Positions 57,038-64,000 of a stretch of DNA of 64,000 nt are shown here, piece by piece (positions within the stretch are counted from its first letter, which is position 1; every line of letters begins with the position of its first letter). The position numbers and the translations under genes are program-made. Source of the DNA: Ferrovibrio sp. Lineage in GTDB: Bacteria > Pseudomonadota > Alphaproteobacteria > Ferrovibrionales > Ferrovibrionaceae. The stretch lies in assembly GCF_017994015.1 (NCBI RefSeq), contig NZ_JAGOLP010000003.1, positions 124,001 through 188,000 on the forward strand, read 5' to 3'. The notes below the pieces were generated by a model that was not told the DNA's origin, did not search any database, and saw only the letters and a list, made by a program, of their open reading frames with translations.

Positions 57038-60000
57038 GCACGCCCAGGCCCTGGATGCCGAGGATGCACCGGTCAACCCGGAGCAGCAACCGGCTGACAT
57101 TCTGGTGCTGTCCTTCACCGATTCCGATCTCGCCGGCATAGCCGCCGCTTATAATGCCGACCCTGCCGCATCGCCCAGTCTGGCCCTGACCAATCTGGCA
57201 CCGATGCGGCATCCGCTATCGGTTGACCTCTACATCGAGCAGGTAGCGAGCCAGGCCAAGGTGATCCTGGCGCGCCTGCTGGGCGGGCATGATTGGTGGC
57301 CTTATGGCGCCGAGGAACTGGCCCGGCTGGCGCGCGAGCGCGGGATTGCGCTGCTGCTTCTGAGCGGTGATGGCCGGCATGATGAACGCCTGACCGCACT
57401 TTCCACCGTGGCACCGGCACTGACGGGCGCGGCGCAAGCCTGCTTTGATCATGGCGGCACAGCCAACATTGCCACCCTGCTGCATCTGCTGCGCAGCCTG
57501 GCGTGTGGTGAAACGCCCGCGCCTCCGGTTGCGGTAGCCGTACCGCCGGCGGGGCTTTATCGCGCCGAATCTGCCAAGGTGCCGTGCCTGGGCCAAGCCT
57601 TGCTGTTATTCTACCGCTCGCATTATCTGGCTGCCGATACCGCGCCGATTGATGCGCTGGTGCTGGCCCTGGCCGAACGCGGCCTGGAAGCGCGCGCCTG
57701 CATGCTTACCAGCCTGAAGGACAAGGTTGCTCTGGCCGGCTTGCGCACCATCATCGGCGATGCGGCACCGGATGTGATCCTGGATGCCACAGCGTTTTCT
57801 GCCGGCGACGGCCTGCATCCGCTGGCCGATTATGGTGTGCCGATCCTGCAATGCGCCCTGGCCAATACGCCGGAAGCGGCCTGGGCAGCCTCGACGCGCG
57901 GTTTATCTGCCAGCGACCTGGCGATGCATGTGGTGCTGCCGGAAGCTGATGGGCGGATATTCACCCGCGCGGTTTCGTTCAAGGGCGAAGCCGGCTTTGA
58001 TGCCGCCACGCAATACCGCCGCATCGCGCATATTCCATTGCCTGACCGCATCGCCTATGTCGCCGATCTGGCACAAGCCTGGGTCAGGCTTGGCAAAACC
58101 GCGCCACGGCAACGCCGACTGGGGCTTGTGCTATCGGATTATCCCGACCGCCAGGGCCGCCAGGGTTATGCCGTGGGCCTGGATGCGCCGCAAAGCGCGC
58201 TGGAAATCCTGCATCTGCTGCATGGCGCCGGCTATATGCTTGGCGATCTGCCGCCCGATGCTGCAGCCTTGATGACCCGCCTGGGCGAGACCGAATTCTA
58301 TCCGCTGACGCGCTATCACCAACGCCTGGCCGCGCTGCCGGCCAGCCTGCGTGATGCGATATGCGCCGCATGGGGTGAGCCGGAACAGGATGCCGACCAC
58401 ATGCCGCAAGGCTTCCGCATCCAGGTGGCACGGCTGGGCCATCTGGTGGCAGCCTTGCAACCGGATCGTGGCGGCAAAGCCGACCGGCGCAGCGATTATC
58501 ACGATCCTGCGCTGCCGCCGCGCCATGGCTATCTGGCGTTTTATTGGTGGCTGCGCGATGTGGCTAGCATCGATGCGCTGATCCATCTCGGCACCCATGG
58601 CAATCTGGAATGGCTGCCGGGCAAGAATGTGGCTTTATCAACGGCCTGCGCGCCGGAAGCCGCGCTTGGCCCGCTGCCGGTGGTTTATCCCTACATCGTC
58701 TGCGATCCCGGCGAGGCCGCCCAGGCCAAGCGGCGCCTGGCTGCTGTGACACTGAGCCATCTGACGCCGCCGCTGGCGCCGGTAACCCTGGCGCCGGGCC
58801 TGGCCGAGCTGGAAATGCTGGTGGACGAATACAGCGCCGCCGACGGGCTGGATGCGCGCCGCATGCGGCACCTGCGGGGCGAGATCGTGGCGCGGGCGCG
58901 TCAGGCCGGCCTGCCAGGCGCAACCGAGGCCGATGCCGACGAGGAAGCCGTGCTGGCGCTGCTGGAGACCCAGCTTTGCGACATCAAGGAGCAGCGTGTC
59001 GGCGACGGCCTGCATATTTTTGGCCAGTCACCACCACCCGAACAACTGGCCAGCATGGCGGCGGCGATGGCGGAAGCCGCCGGTGGCGCGGCGGATCAGA
59101 TGGCAATCGCAGCAAGGCTGCGCGAAGCCGCCGCCAATGAGGCGCATGGCCTGCTGACAGCGCTTTCCGCCGGCTTTGTGGCACCCGGCCCGGGCGGTTC
59201 GCCGGTGCGCGGCCGGCTCGATATCCTGCCCACCGGCACCAATATGGTGAGCGTTGATCCGCGCCTGCTGCCCACGCCAACCGCCCATGTCATCGGCCAA
59301 CGCGCGGCGGCGGAATTTGTGCGCCGCTATCTTCAGGATCATGGCGACTGGCCGCGCCGGGTGATGCTGGACCTATGGGGTTCCGCCAGCCTGCGTAATG
59401 GCGGCGACGAAATTGCCCAGGCTTTGTGCCTGATGGGGGTGATGCCGCGCTGGAATACCGCTACCGGCCGGGTCGATGGCTTTGAAATTCTGGCGCCCGA
59501 GGCCATGCAATGGCCGCGTGTCGATGTCTGCCTGCGCATTTCAGGCCTGTTCCGCGATATCTTCGCCACCATCATCACGCTGTTTGATGATGCGGTGCGC
59601 GCTGTGGCGCGGCTGGCCGAGCCGGATGATGTCAATCCCCTGGCCGGCGCCACACGCGGCCTGGAGGGTGAGGCCCTGCGCGCCGCCACCTGGCGTATCT
59701 TCGGCAATGCACCGCAGGCCTTTGGCGCCGGGCTGACCGACATGCTGGATCGTGGCACCTGGCAACAACGCGATGAACTGGGCGCCGCCTATATCGCCGC
59801 CTCGCGCTATGCCTATGGCCGCGATGCCTTCGGCCAGCCACAGCAAGCCGCACTGGAGCAACGGATCAGCAGCAGCGATGCCCTGATCCATATGCAGGAC
59901 CAGCGTATCAGCGACGTGCTGAGCCATGCCGATTTCGCCGATGCTGAAGGCGGCTTTGCCGCTGCTGCTGCTGCACTGGGCGCCAGGCCGGCGCTGTATC

Positions 60001-60389
60001 ATGTTGATAGCAGCCGGGTGACGGCGCTGAAGGTGCGCAGCCTGGCGGAAGAGATTTCACTGACCTTGCAGGCGCGCGCACTCAATCCGCATTGGATTGC
60101 CGGCCAGATGCGCCATGGCTATGCCGGCGGCGCCGCGCTGGCCGATACCGTGGATCAGCTCTTTGCCTTTGCCGCCAGCACCGATGCGGTGCAGCCCGGG
60201 CAGTTCGAGGCGCTGTATGCGGCCTATTGCAGCGCGCCCGAGGTGAGTGATTTCCTGGCGCAGCATAATCCGGCGGCACAAGCGGCGATGCAGGCGCGTT
60301 TCGCCGAGGCGATCCGGCGCGGCCTGTGGAATCCGCGCCGCAATGCCGTGTGGCGCGAATTGGCGCAGCCGCTGGAGGCCGCGCCATGA
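57021..60389 (+). CDS. cobN: Cobaltochelatase subunit CobN
   Basis: A 1122-residue BchH/CobN-type large subunit inserting Co2+ into hydrogenobyrinate a,c-diamide in the aerobic pathway. PADILVLSFTDSDLAGIAAAY at the start, YWWLRDVASIDALIHLGTHGNLEWLPGKNVALS and PVVYPYIVCDPGEAAQAKRR in the middle, and VDPRLLPTPTAHVIGQ, MLDLWGSASLRNGGDEIAQ later, are diagnostic. I start at TTG 57021, giving MHLSVRHAQ, because GAGGGAG lies six bases upstream; 56997 GTG is an alternative. CobS/CobT chelatase partners are not in the window. Confidence 0.94.
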   Translation: MHLSVRHAQALDAEDAPVNPEQQPADILVLSFTDSDLAGIAAAYNADPAASPSLALTNLAPMRHPLSVDLYIEQVASQAKVILARLLGGHDWWPYGAEELARLARERGIALLLLSGDGRHDERLTALSTVAPALTGAAQACFDHGGTANIATLLHLLRSLACGETPAPPVAVAVPPAGLYRAESAKVPCLGQALLLFYRSHYLAADTAPIDALVLALAERGLEARACMLTSLKDKVALAGLRTIIGDAAPDVILDATAFSAGDGLHPLADYGVPILQCALANTPEAAWAASTRGLSASDLAMHVVLPEADGRIFTRAVSFKGEAGFDAATQYRRIAHIPLPDRIAYVADLAQAWVRLGKTAPRQRRLGLVLSDYPDRQGRQGYAVGLDAPQSALEILHLLHGAGYMLGDLPPDAAALMTRLGETEFYPLTRYHQRLAALPASLRDAICAAWGEPEQDADHMPQGFRIQVARLGHLVAALQPDRGGKADRRSDYHDPALPPRHGYLAFYWWLRDVASIDALIHLGTHGNLEWLPGKNVALSTACAPEAALGPLPVVYPYIVCDPGEAAQAKRRLAAVTLSHLTPPLAPVTLAPGLAELEMLVDEYSAADGLDARRMRHLRGEIVARARQAGLPGATEADADEEAVLALLETQLCDIKEQRVGDGLHIFGQSPPPEQLASMAAAMAEAAGGAADQMAIAARLREAAANEAHGLLTALSAGFVAPGPGGSPVRGRLDILPTGTNMVSVDPRLLPTPTAHVIGQRAAAEFVRRYLQDHGDWPRRVMLDLWGSASLRNGGDEIAQALCLMGVMPRWNTATGRVDGFEILAPEAMQWPRVDVCLRISGLFRDIFATIITLFDDAVRAVARLAEPDDVNPLAGATRGLEGEALRAATWRIFGNAPQAFGAGLTDMLDRGTWQQRDELGAAYIAASRYAYGRDAFGQPQQAALEQRISSSDALIHMQDQRISDVLSHADFADAEGGFAAAAAALGARPALYHVDSSRVTALKVRSLAEEISLTLQARALNPHWIAGQMRHGYAGGAALADTVDQLFAFAASTDAVQPGQFEALYAAYCSAPEVSDFLAQHNPAAQAAMQARFAEAIRRGLWNPRRNAVWRELAQPLEAAP

Positions 60390-61432
60390 AGCCGGCACCA
60401 AAAGGCTGGTGCCCGACCGCGCGGCGCCCGATGGCCAGCGGCGACGGTCTGCTGCTGCGGCCGCATCTGCGCCACGGCCAATTGCCCGCCGATCTGGCGC
60501 GCCACCTGGCCATGCTGGCCGTGCAGTATGGCAATGGCCAGCTTGACCTGACGCAACGCGGCAACCTGCAACTGCGCGGCATCCGGCCGGAACATTACGA
60601 TGCAATGCTGGCCGCGCTGGAAGCACGCGGCATCGCCGATGCGCCGGCGGCAGCAATCCTGACCAGCCCCTTGGCCGGTCTGGACTCCAGTTGCGCTGAT
60701 GGCCTCTGGGCTATGGCCGATGCTGTGGAACTTCTGCTGCGGGATGTTGTGCTGCCGGTAAAATTTCTCTGCCTGCTGGATGGCGGCGGTGTATGGCCGC
60801 TGCATCTGCCCGCCGACCTGCATTGCCGGCCGCCATTTGATGCAGCGGCAATTGCAGCAGCAATTCAGCACTGCGCCACGCAACCGCGGCGGCGCTTGCC
60901 ACCGCCAGCAGCCGTGGCGGCACCGGGTTATCTGGCCGCCTGCCATGTGCTGGCCCTGGCACCACCTTATGGCAGCCTGGATGCCGCCATGCTGAACCGC
61001 CTGGCCGATCTGAGTGAGCAATATGGCAATGGGCAAATCCGCCTGGCACCCTGGCGCCTGATCCTGCTGCCCGGCCTGGCGCCAGATGCCGTGCCGGCCG
61101 CCTGCCGCGCAGCCCAAGCCGCTGGTTTCATCGCCGACGCTGCCGATCCCAGGCGGATGATCCAAGTCTGCCCTGGCGCACCGCATTGCGCCAGCGGCCT
61201 GGGCGATACCAGGCAACTCGCCGCCAGGCTGGCACCGCATCTGCCGCAGGATGGCGGCATCACCCATATCGCCGGCTGTGCCAAGGGCTGCGCCCATGGT
61301 GGGCCGGCGGCGCGGGTGATCGTGGCCCAGGCCCGGCAGAGTTATGGCCTGGGTTTTGACAGCGCTGCCGATGCCGCCCTGCCATACAACACCCTGCAAC
61401 CGGACCAACTTTTAGCCATGCTGCCATCATGA
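60386..61432 (+). CDS. cobG: Precorrin-3B synthase
   Basis: A 348-residue nitrite/sulfite-reductase-like Fe-S monooxygenase that makes precorrin-3B with O2, the step defining the aerobic route. GWCPTARRPMASGDGLLLR, NLQLRGIRPE, and the cluster cysteines in QVCPGAPHCASG and HIAGCAKGCAHGG are present. ATGA overlap with cobN and cobH. Length is at the short end for the family. Confidence 0.9.
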   Translation: MKPAPKGWCPTARRPMASGDGLLLRPHLRHGQLPADLARHLAMLAVQYGNGQLDLTQRGNLQLRGIRPEHYDAMLAALEARGIADAPAAAILTSPLAGLDSSCADGLWAMADAVELLLRDVVLPVKFLCLLDGGGVWPLHLPADLHCRPPFDAAAIAAAIQHCATQPRRRLPPPAAVAAPGYLAACHVLALAPPYGSLDAAMLNRLADLSEQYGNGQIRLAPWRLILLPGLAPDAVPAACRAAQAAGFIADAADPRRMIQVCPGAPHCASGLGDTRQLAARLAPHLPQDGGITHIAGCAKGCAHGGPAARVIVAQARQSYGLGFDSAADAALPYNTLQPDQLLAMLPS

Positions 61433-62064
61433 CCAACCTGCGTAGCTATATCCGCGATGGGGCTGCGATCTATCGGCAATCCTTCGCCACCATCCGGGCC
61501 GAAGCCAACCTAGGGCGTTTCAGCGCAGAGGAGGAAGTGGTGGCGGTGCGCATGATCCATGCCTGCGGCATGGTGGAGATTGCCGCCGATATCGTGTTTT
61601 CGCCCGGCGCCGTGGCGCTAGCCCGGCAGGCGCTGCAAGCCGGCGCACCGATACTCTGCGATGCCAAGATGGTGGCCAGCGGCATCACCCGCGCCCGCCT
61701 GCCGGCCAATAATGAGGTGATCTGCACCCTGGCCGACCCGGCAGTGCCGGCCCTGGCGCGCCAGCTTGGCAATACACGCTCGGCAGCGGCGCTGGAATTA
61801 TGGCGCGACCGTATGGCCGGCGCCGTGGTGGTGATCGGCAATGCCCCCACGGCCTTGTTTCACCTGCTCGACATGCTGGATGCCGGCGCAGCACGGCCAG
61901 CCATCGTGCTGGGTCTGCCGGTGGGCTTTGTTGGTGCCGTGGAATCGAAACAGGCCTTGATCGAGGATGGCCGCCTGCCTTTCCTGGCCCTGCATGGCCG
62001 GCGTGGCGGCAGCGCCATCGCGGTGGCGGCGGTGAATGCGCTGGCACAGGAGAGTGAACTATGA
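61429..62064 (+). CDS. cobH: Precorrin-8X methylmutase
   Basis: A 211-residue mutase that shifts the C11 methyl to C12 to give hydrogenobyrinate. The catalytic His is in VVAVRMIHACGMVEIAADI; ILCDAKMVASGITRARLP and VIGNAPTALFHLLDML are typical. GLPVGFVGAVESKQALIE completes the signature. Overlaps cobG and cobI by four bases each. Confidence 0.95.
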   Translation: MTNLRSYIRDGAAIYRQSFATIRAEANLGRFSAEEEVVAVRMIHACGMVEIAADIVFSPGAVALARQALQAGAPILCDAKMVASGITRARLPANNEVICTLADPAVPALARQLGNTRSAAALELWRDRMAGAVVVIGNAPTALFHLLDMLDAGAARPAIVLGLPVGFVGAVESKQALIEDGRLPFLALHGRRGGSAIAVAAVNALAQESEL

Positions 62065-62786
62065 CCGGCTGCATTTATGGCGTTGGCCTTGGCCCCGGCG
62101 ATCCCGAATTGGTGACGCTGAAAGCCGCCCGTGTGCTGGCCGAGGCGCCAATTGTTGCCTGGTTTTCCAAGGCCGGCGCCCGCAGCCATGCTTATGGCAT
62201 TGCCGAAAAGCTGCTGCGGCCGGGCCATCTGGAGATGCCGCTGATCTATCCGGTGACCACCGAATATCCGGTGGACGACCCGCGCTATTCCGAGCCGATT
62301 GCCGACTTCTATGCCGCATCCAGCAACCGCATCGCGCAGCATCTGGCAGAGGGCCGGGATGTGGCCGTGCTGTGTGCCGGCGATCCGTTTTTCTACGGCT
62401 CGTTCATGCATCTGTATCATCGCCTGGTGACGCGCTTCCCAACCCGTGTGATTCCGGGCATCCCCGCCATGGCAGGCAGTTGGACCAATGCCGGCCAGCC
62501 GATCACCTGGGGTGACGATATCCTGACCGTGCTGCCCGGCACCTTGCCCGAAGCCGAATTGACCGAACGGCTGGGCCGCACCGATGCGGCGGTGATCATG
62601 AAGTTGGGCCGCAACCTGCCGCATGTGCGCCGCGCCTTGCGCGCCAATGGCCTGGAGCAGCGCGCCATCTATGTGGAATACGGCACCATGCAGGCGGAGA
62701 AGATCATCCCGCTGGCCGACAAACCCGATGACAAGGCGCCGTATTTCTCGCTGATCCTGGTGCCGGGCCAGGGGCGGCGGTTATGA
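62061..62786 (+). CDS. cobI: Precorrin-2 C20-methyltransferase
   Basis: A 241-residue SAM-dependent tetrapyrrole methylase. GVGLGPGDPELVTLKAARVL is the family N-terminus, AVLCAGDPFFYGSFMHLYHRL the SAM loop, and VIPGIPAMAGSWTNAGQPI the following motif. Makes precorrin-3A. ATGA overlap at both ends. Confidence 0.95.
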   Translation: MTGCIYGVGLGPGDPELVTLKAARVLAEAPIVAWFSKAGARSHAYGIAEKLLRPGHLEMPLIYPVTTEYPVDDPRYSEPIADFYAASSNRIAQHLAEGRDVAVLCAGDPFFYGSFMHLYHRLVTRFPTRVIPGIPAMAGSWTNAGQPITWGDDILTVLPGTLPEAELTERLGRTDAAVIMKLGRNLPHVRRALRANGLEQRAIYVEYGTMQAEKIIPLADKPDDKAPYFSLILVPGQGRRL

Positions 62787-63541
62787 CAAGCACCGGCCAC
62801 TTACGCATCCTCGGCCTTGGTCCCGGGCCGCTGGCCTGGCGCACCCCGGAAGTGGAAGCCGCCTTGGCCGAAGCCGAGCATATTTTTGGCTACACGCCCT
62901 ATATCGCGCGGCTGCCGGCGACGATCACTGCCCAGCGCCATGCAAGCGACAATGGCGACGAATTGCTGCGCGCCCGCGCCGCCTTGCAGCTGGCCGCCAG
63001 CGGCGCCCGGGTGGCAATGGTATCAGGCGGCGATGCCGGCATCTTCGGCATGGCCAGCGCGGTATTCGAAGCCATCGACCAGGGCGAAGCCGCCTGGCGC
63101 GACCTGGATGTGCTGGTATTGCCTGGCCTGAGCGTGATGCTGGCGGCGGCGGCGCGGCTGGGCGCGCCTTTGGGACATGATTTCTGTGTCCTGTCGCTGT
63201 CTGACCGGCTGAAACCCTGGAGCATCATTGAACGCCGGCTGCAAGCCGCCAATCACGGCGATCTGGCGCTGGCGCTTTACAATCCGGCCTCGCAGACCAG
63301 GCGGCAGCAGCTTGAATGGGCGCTTGCCTGCCTGCGCCAGGGCAGGGGTGATGAAACCGTGGCGATGATTGCGCGCGATATTGGCGGCGCCGATGAGCGT
63401 GTGTCGATCACCAGCCTAGGCGGATTGAACCCGGCTGATGTGGATATGCGTTGCCTGCTGCTGGTGGGCAGCAGCACCACGCGGCTGATTGCCCGGCCGG
63501 GCCGGGCGCCGCTGGTCTACACCCCCCGGCATTACCCATGA
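62783..63541 (+). CDS. cobJ: Precorrin-3B C17-methyltransferase
   Basis: A 252-residue tetrapyrrole methylase that contracts the ring to precorrin-4. LGLGPGPLAWRTPEVEAALAEAEHIFGYTPYI, ALAASGARVAMVSGGDAGIFGMAS-type loop (LAASGARVAMVSGGDAGIFG), and FCVLSLSDRLKPWSIIERRL with LALYNPASQTRRQQL are typical. It ends the riboswitch-led operon; its stop is five bases from the converging cobK stop. Confidence 0.95.
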   Translation: MTSTGHLRILGLGPGPLAWRTPEVEAALAEAEHIFGYTPYIARLPATITAQRHASDNGDELLRARAALQLAASGARVAMVSGGDAGIFGMASAVFEAIDQGEAAWRDLDVLVLPGLSVMLAAAARLGAPLGHDFCVLSLSDRLKPWSIIERRLQAANHGDLALALYNPASQTRRQQLEWALACLRQGRGDETVAMIARDIGGADERVSITSLGGLNPADVDMRCLLLVGSSTTRLIARPGRAPLVYTPRHYP

Positions 63542-63546
63542 CGGCG

Positions 63547-64000
63547 TCAAGGATGCAGCGCGCGCAACCAGTCCAGCGCCGCGGCAGCAGTGGCGGCCAC
63601 CGGCAAGGCTGGCTTCTGCGGCCGGCGCAACAGCAAAACCGGCAGGCCCAGGCTTCGCGCCGCCAGCAGCTTGGCCTCGGTAGCGAAACCGCCGGAATTT
63701 TTGCTCACCACAGCGTCAATACAATGTTGGCGCAGCAGGCCGAGTTCGTGATCGAGATCAAATGGCCCGCGTTCGGTGAGCCAGGCCGCTTCGGGCAATG
63801 GCTGCGGCACAACCGGATCAATGCTGCGCACCAGATAAAAATGCTGTGGCGCAGTGGCATAGGCCGGCACTTCCAACCGGCCGACGGTGAGGAAAACCCG
63901 CCGCGGCGCAGCGCCCAAAGCGGCGATGATGCCGGCATGGTCATCGAATTCACGCCAGTCATCCCCAGGTCCGGCCTGCCAGGCTGGGCGGCGCAAAGCC
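63547..64000 (-). CDS. cobK: Precorrin-6A reductase, N-terminal part beyond the window edge
   Basis: About 150 C-terminal residues are visible. FLTVGRLEVPAYA, FYLVRSIDPV, the catalytic-region SKNSGGFATEAKLLAARSLGLPVLLLRRP and the closing AALDWLRAL are CobK/CbiJ marks. The start lies past base 64000. It reduces precorrin-6A with NADPH and converges on cobJ. Genes cobM, cobL and cobB are not seen and may lie further right. Confidence 0.9.
   Translation of the reverse strand, partial: ALRRPAWQAGPGDDWREFDDHAGIIAALGAAPRRVFLTVGRLEVPAYATAPQHFYLVRSIDPVVPQPLPEAAWLTERGPFDLDHELGLLRQHCIDAVVSKNSGGFATEAKLLAARSLGLPVLLLRRPQKPALPVAATAAAALDWLRALHP

Overview
The window reads as a chromosomal segment of a GC-rich alphaproteobacterium, probably close to the Rhodospirillales. 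This rests on the aerobic cobalamin pathway (CobG/CobN type), an Aap-type amino-acid ABC transporter, a class I PHA synthase, an N-type rotary ATPase operon and Bug/TctC, IclR, GntR and MarR regulators. I cannot name a genus. I saw no rRNA, tRNA, insertion sequence, phage gene or CRISPR array. Genes are tightly packed, with many 1-17 bp overlaps.

Layout. (1) 1-3540, minus: acyl-CoA degradation operon (acyl-CoA dehydrogenase, enoyl-CoA hydratase, family III CoA-transferase, thiolase-like protein cut by the window edge), divergent from an IclR regulator (3884-4657). (2) 4654-14049, minus: two co-oriented units. One is aapJ-aapQ-aapM-SDR-aldehyde dehydrogenase. The other is SDR-ridA-aapP-ThDP decarboxylase, ending at a strong terminator. 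Both start from promoters carrying the same palindrome, -35 and -10 at the same spacing, so they look like one regulon for uptake and 2-oxo-acid catabolism of an unidentified amino acid. (3) 14228-22223, minus: kdpFABCDE, preceded by an extra 27-residue membrane peptide. (4) 22336-28495, minus: livKHMGF plus a CoA ligase, with a cUUCGg stem-loop between livK and livH. Divergent from it are a carboxymuconolactone-decarboxylase-fold gene and a marR gene, followed by a converging thiolase. A near-identical 22-bp operator lies before the first of these and before the thiolase. (5) 31010-33959, minus: PomA/MotA-like and MotB-like stator genes with a degenerate EAL-like protein.

(6) 34807-43384: phaC (minus) divergent from atpDCQRBEFAG (plus). 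Two perfect FNR-type boxes lie between them, each placed as a class II activator site for one of the two genes, which suggests oxygen-responsive control of both. (7) 43482-48725: an SDR, an orphan imuA, and an operon of a DUF35 Zn-ribbon protein, a thiolase-like protein and a TctC binding protein, with a GntR regulator upstream. (8) 48822-64000: cobalamin cluster cobQ, cobP, cobD-cobO-cobC, cobT-cobS, then a cobalamin riboswitch leading DUF1636-cobW-cobN-cobG-cobH-cobI-cobJ, with cobK (cut by the window edge) converging.

Themes: several separate carboxylic-acid/acyl-CoA routes each paired with a transporter, ion-gradient machinery (Kdp, N-ATPase, stator), and B12 synthesis. Products are inferred from family motifs read by eye; no database search was run.
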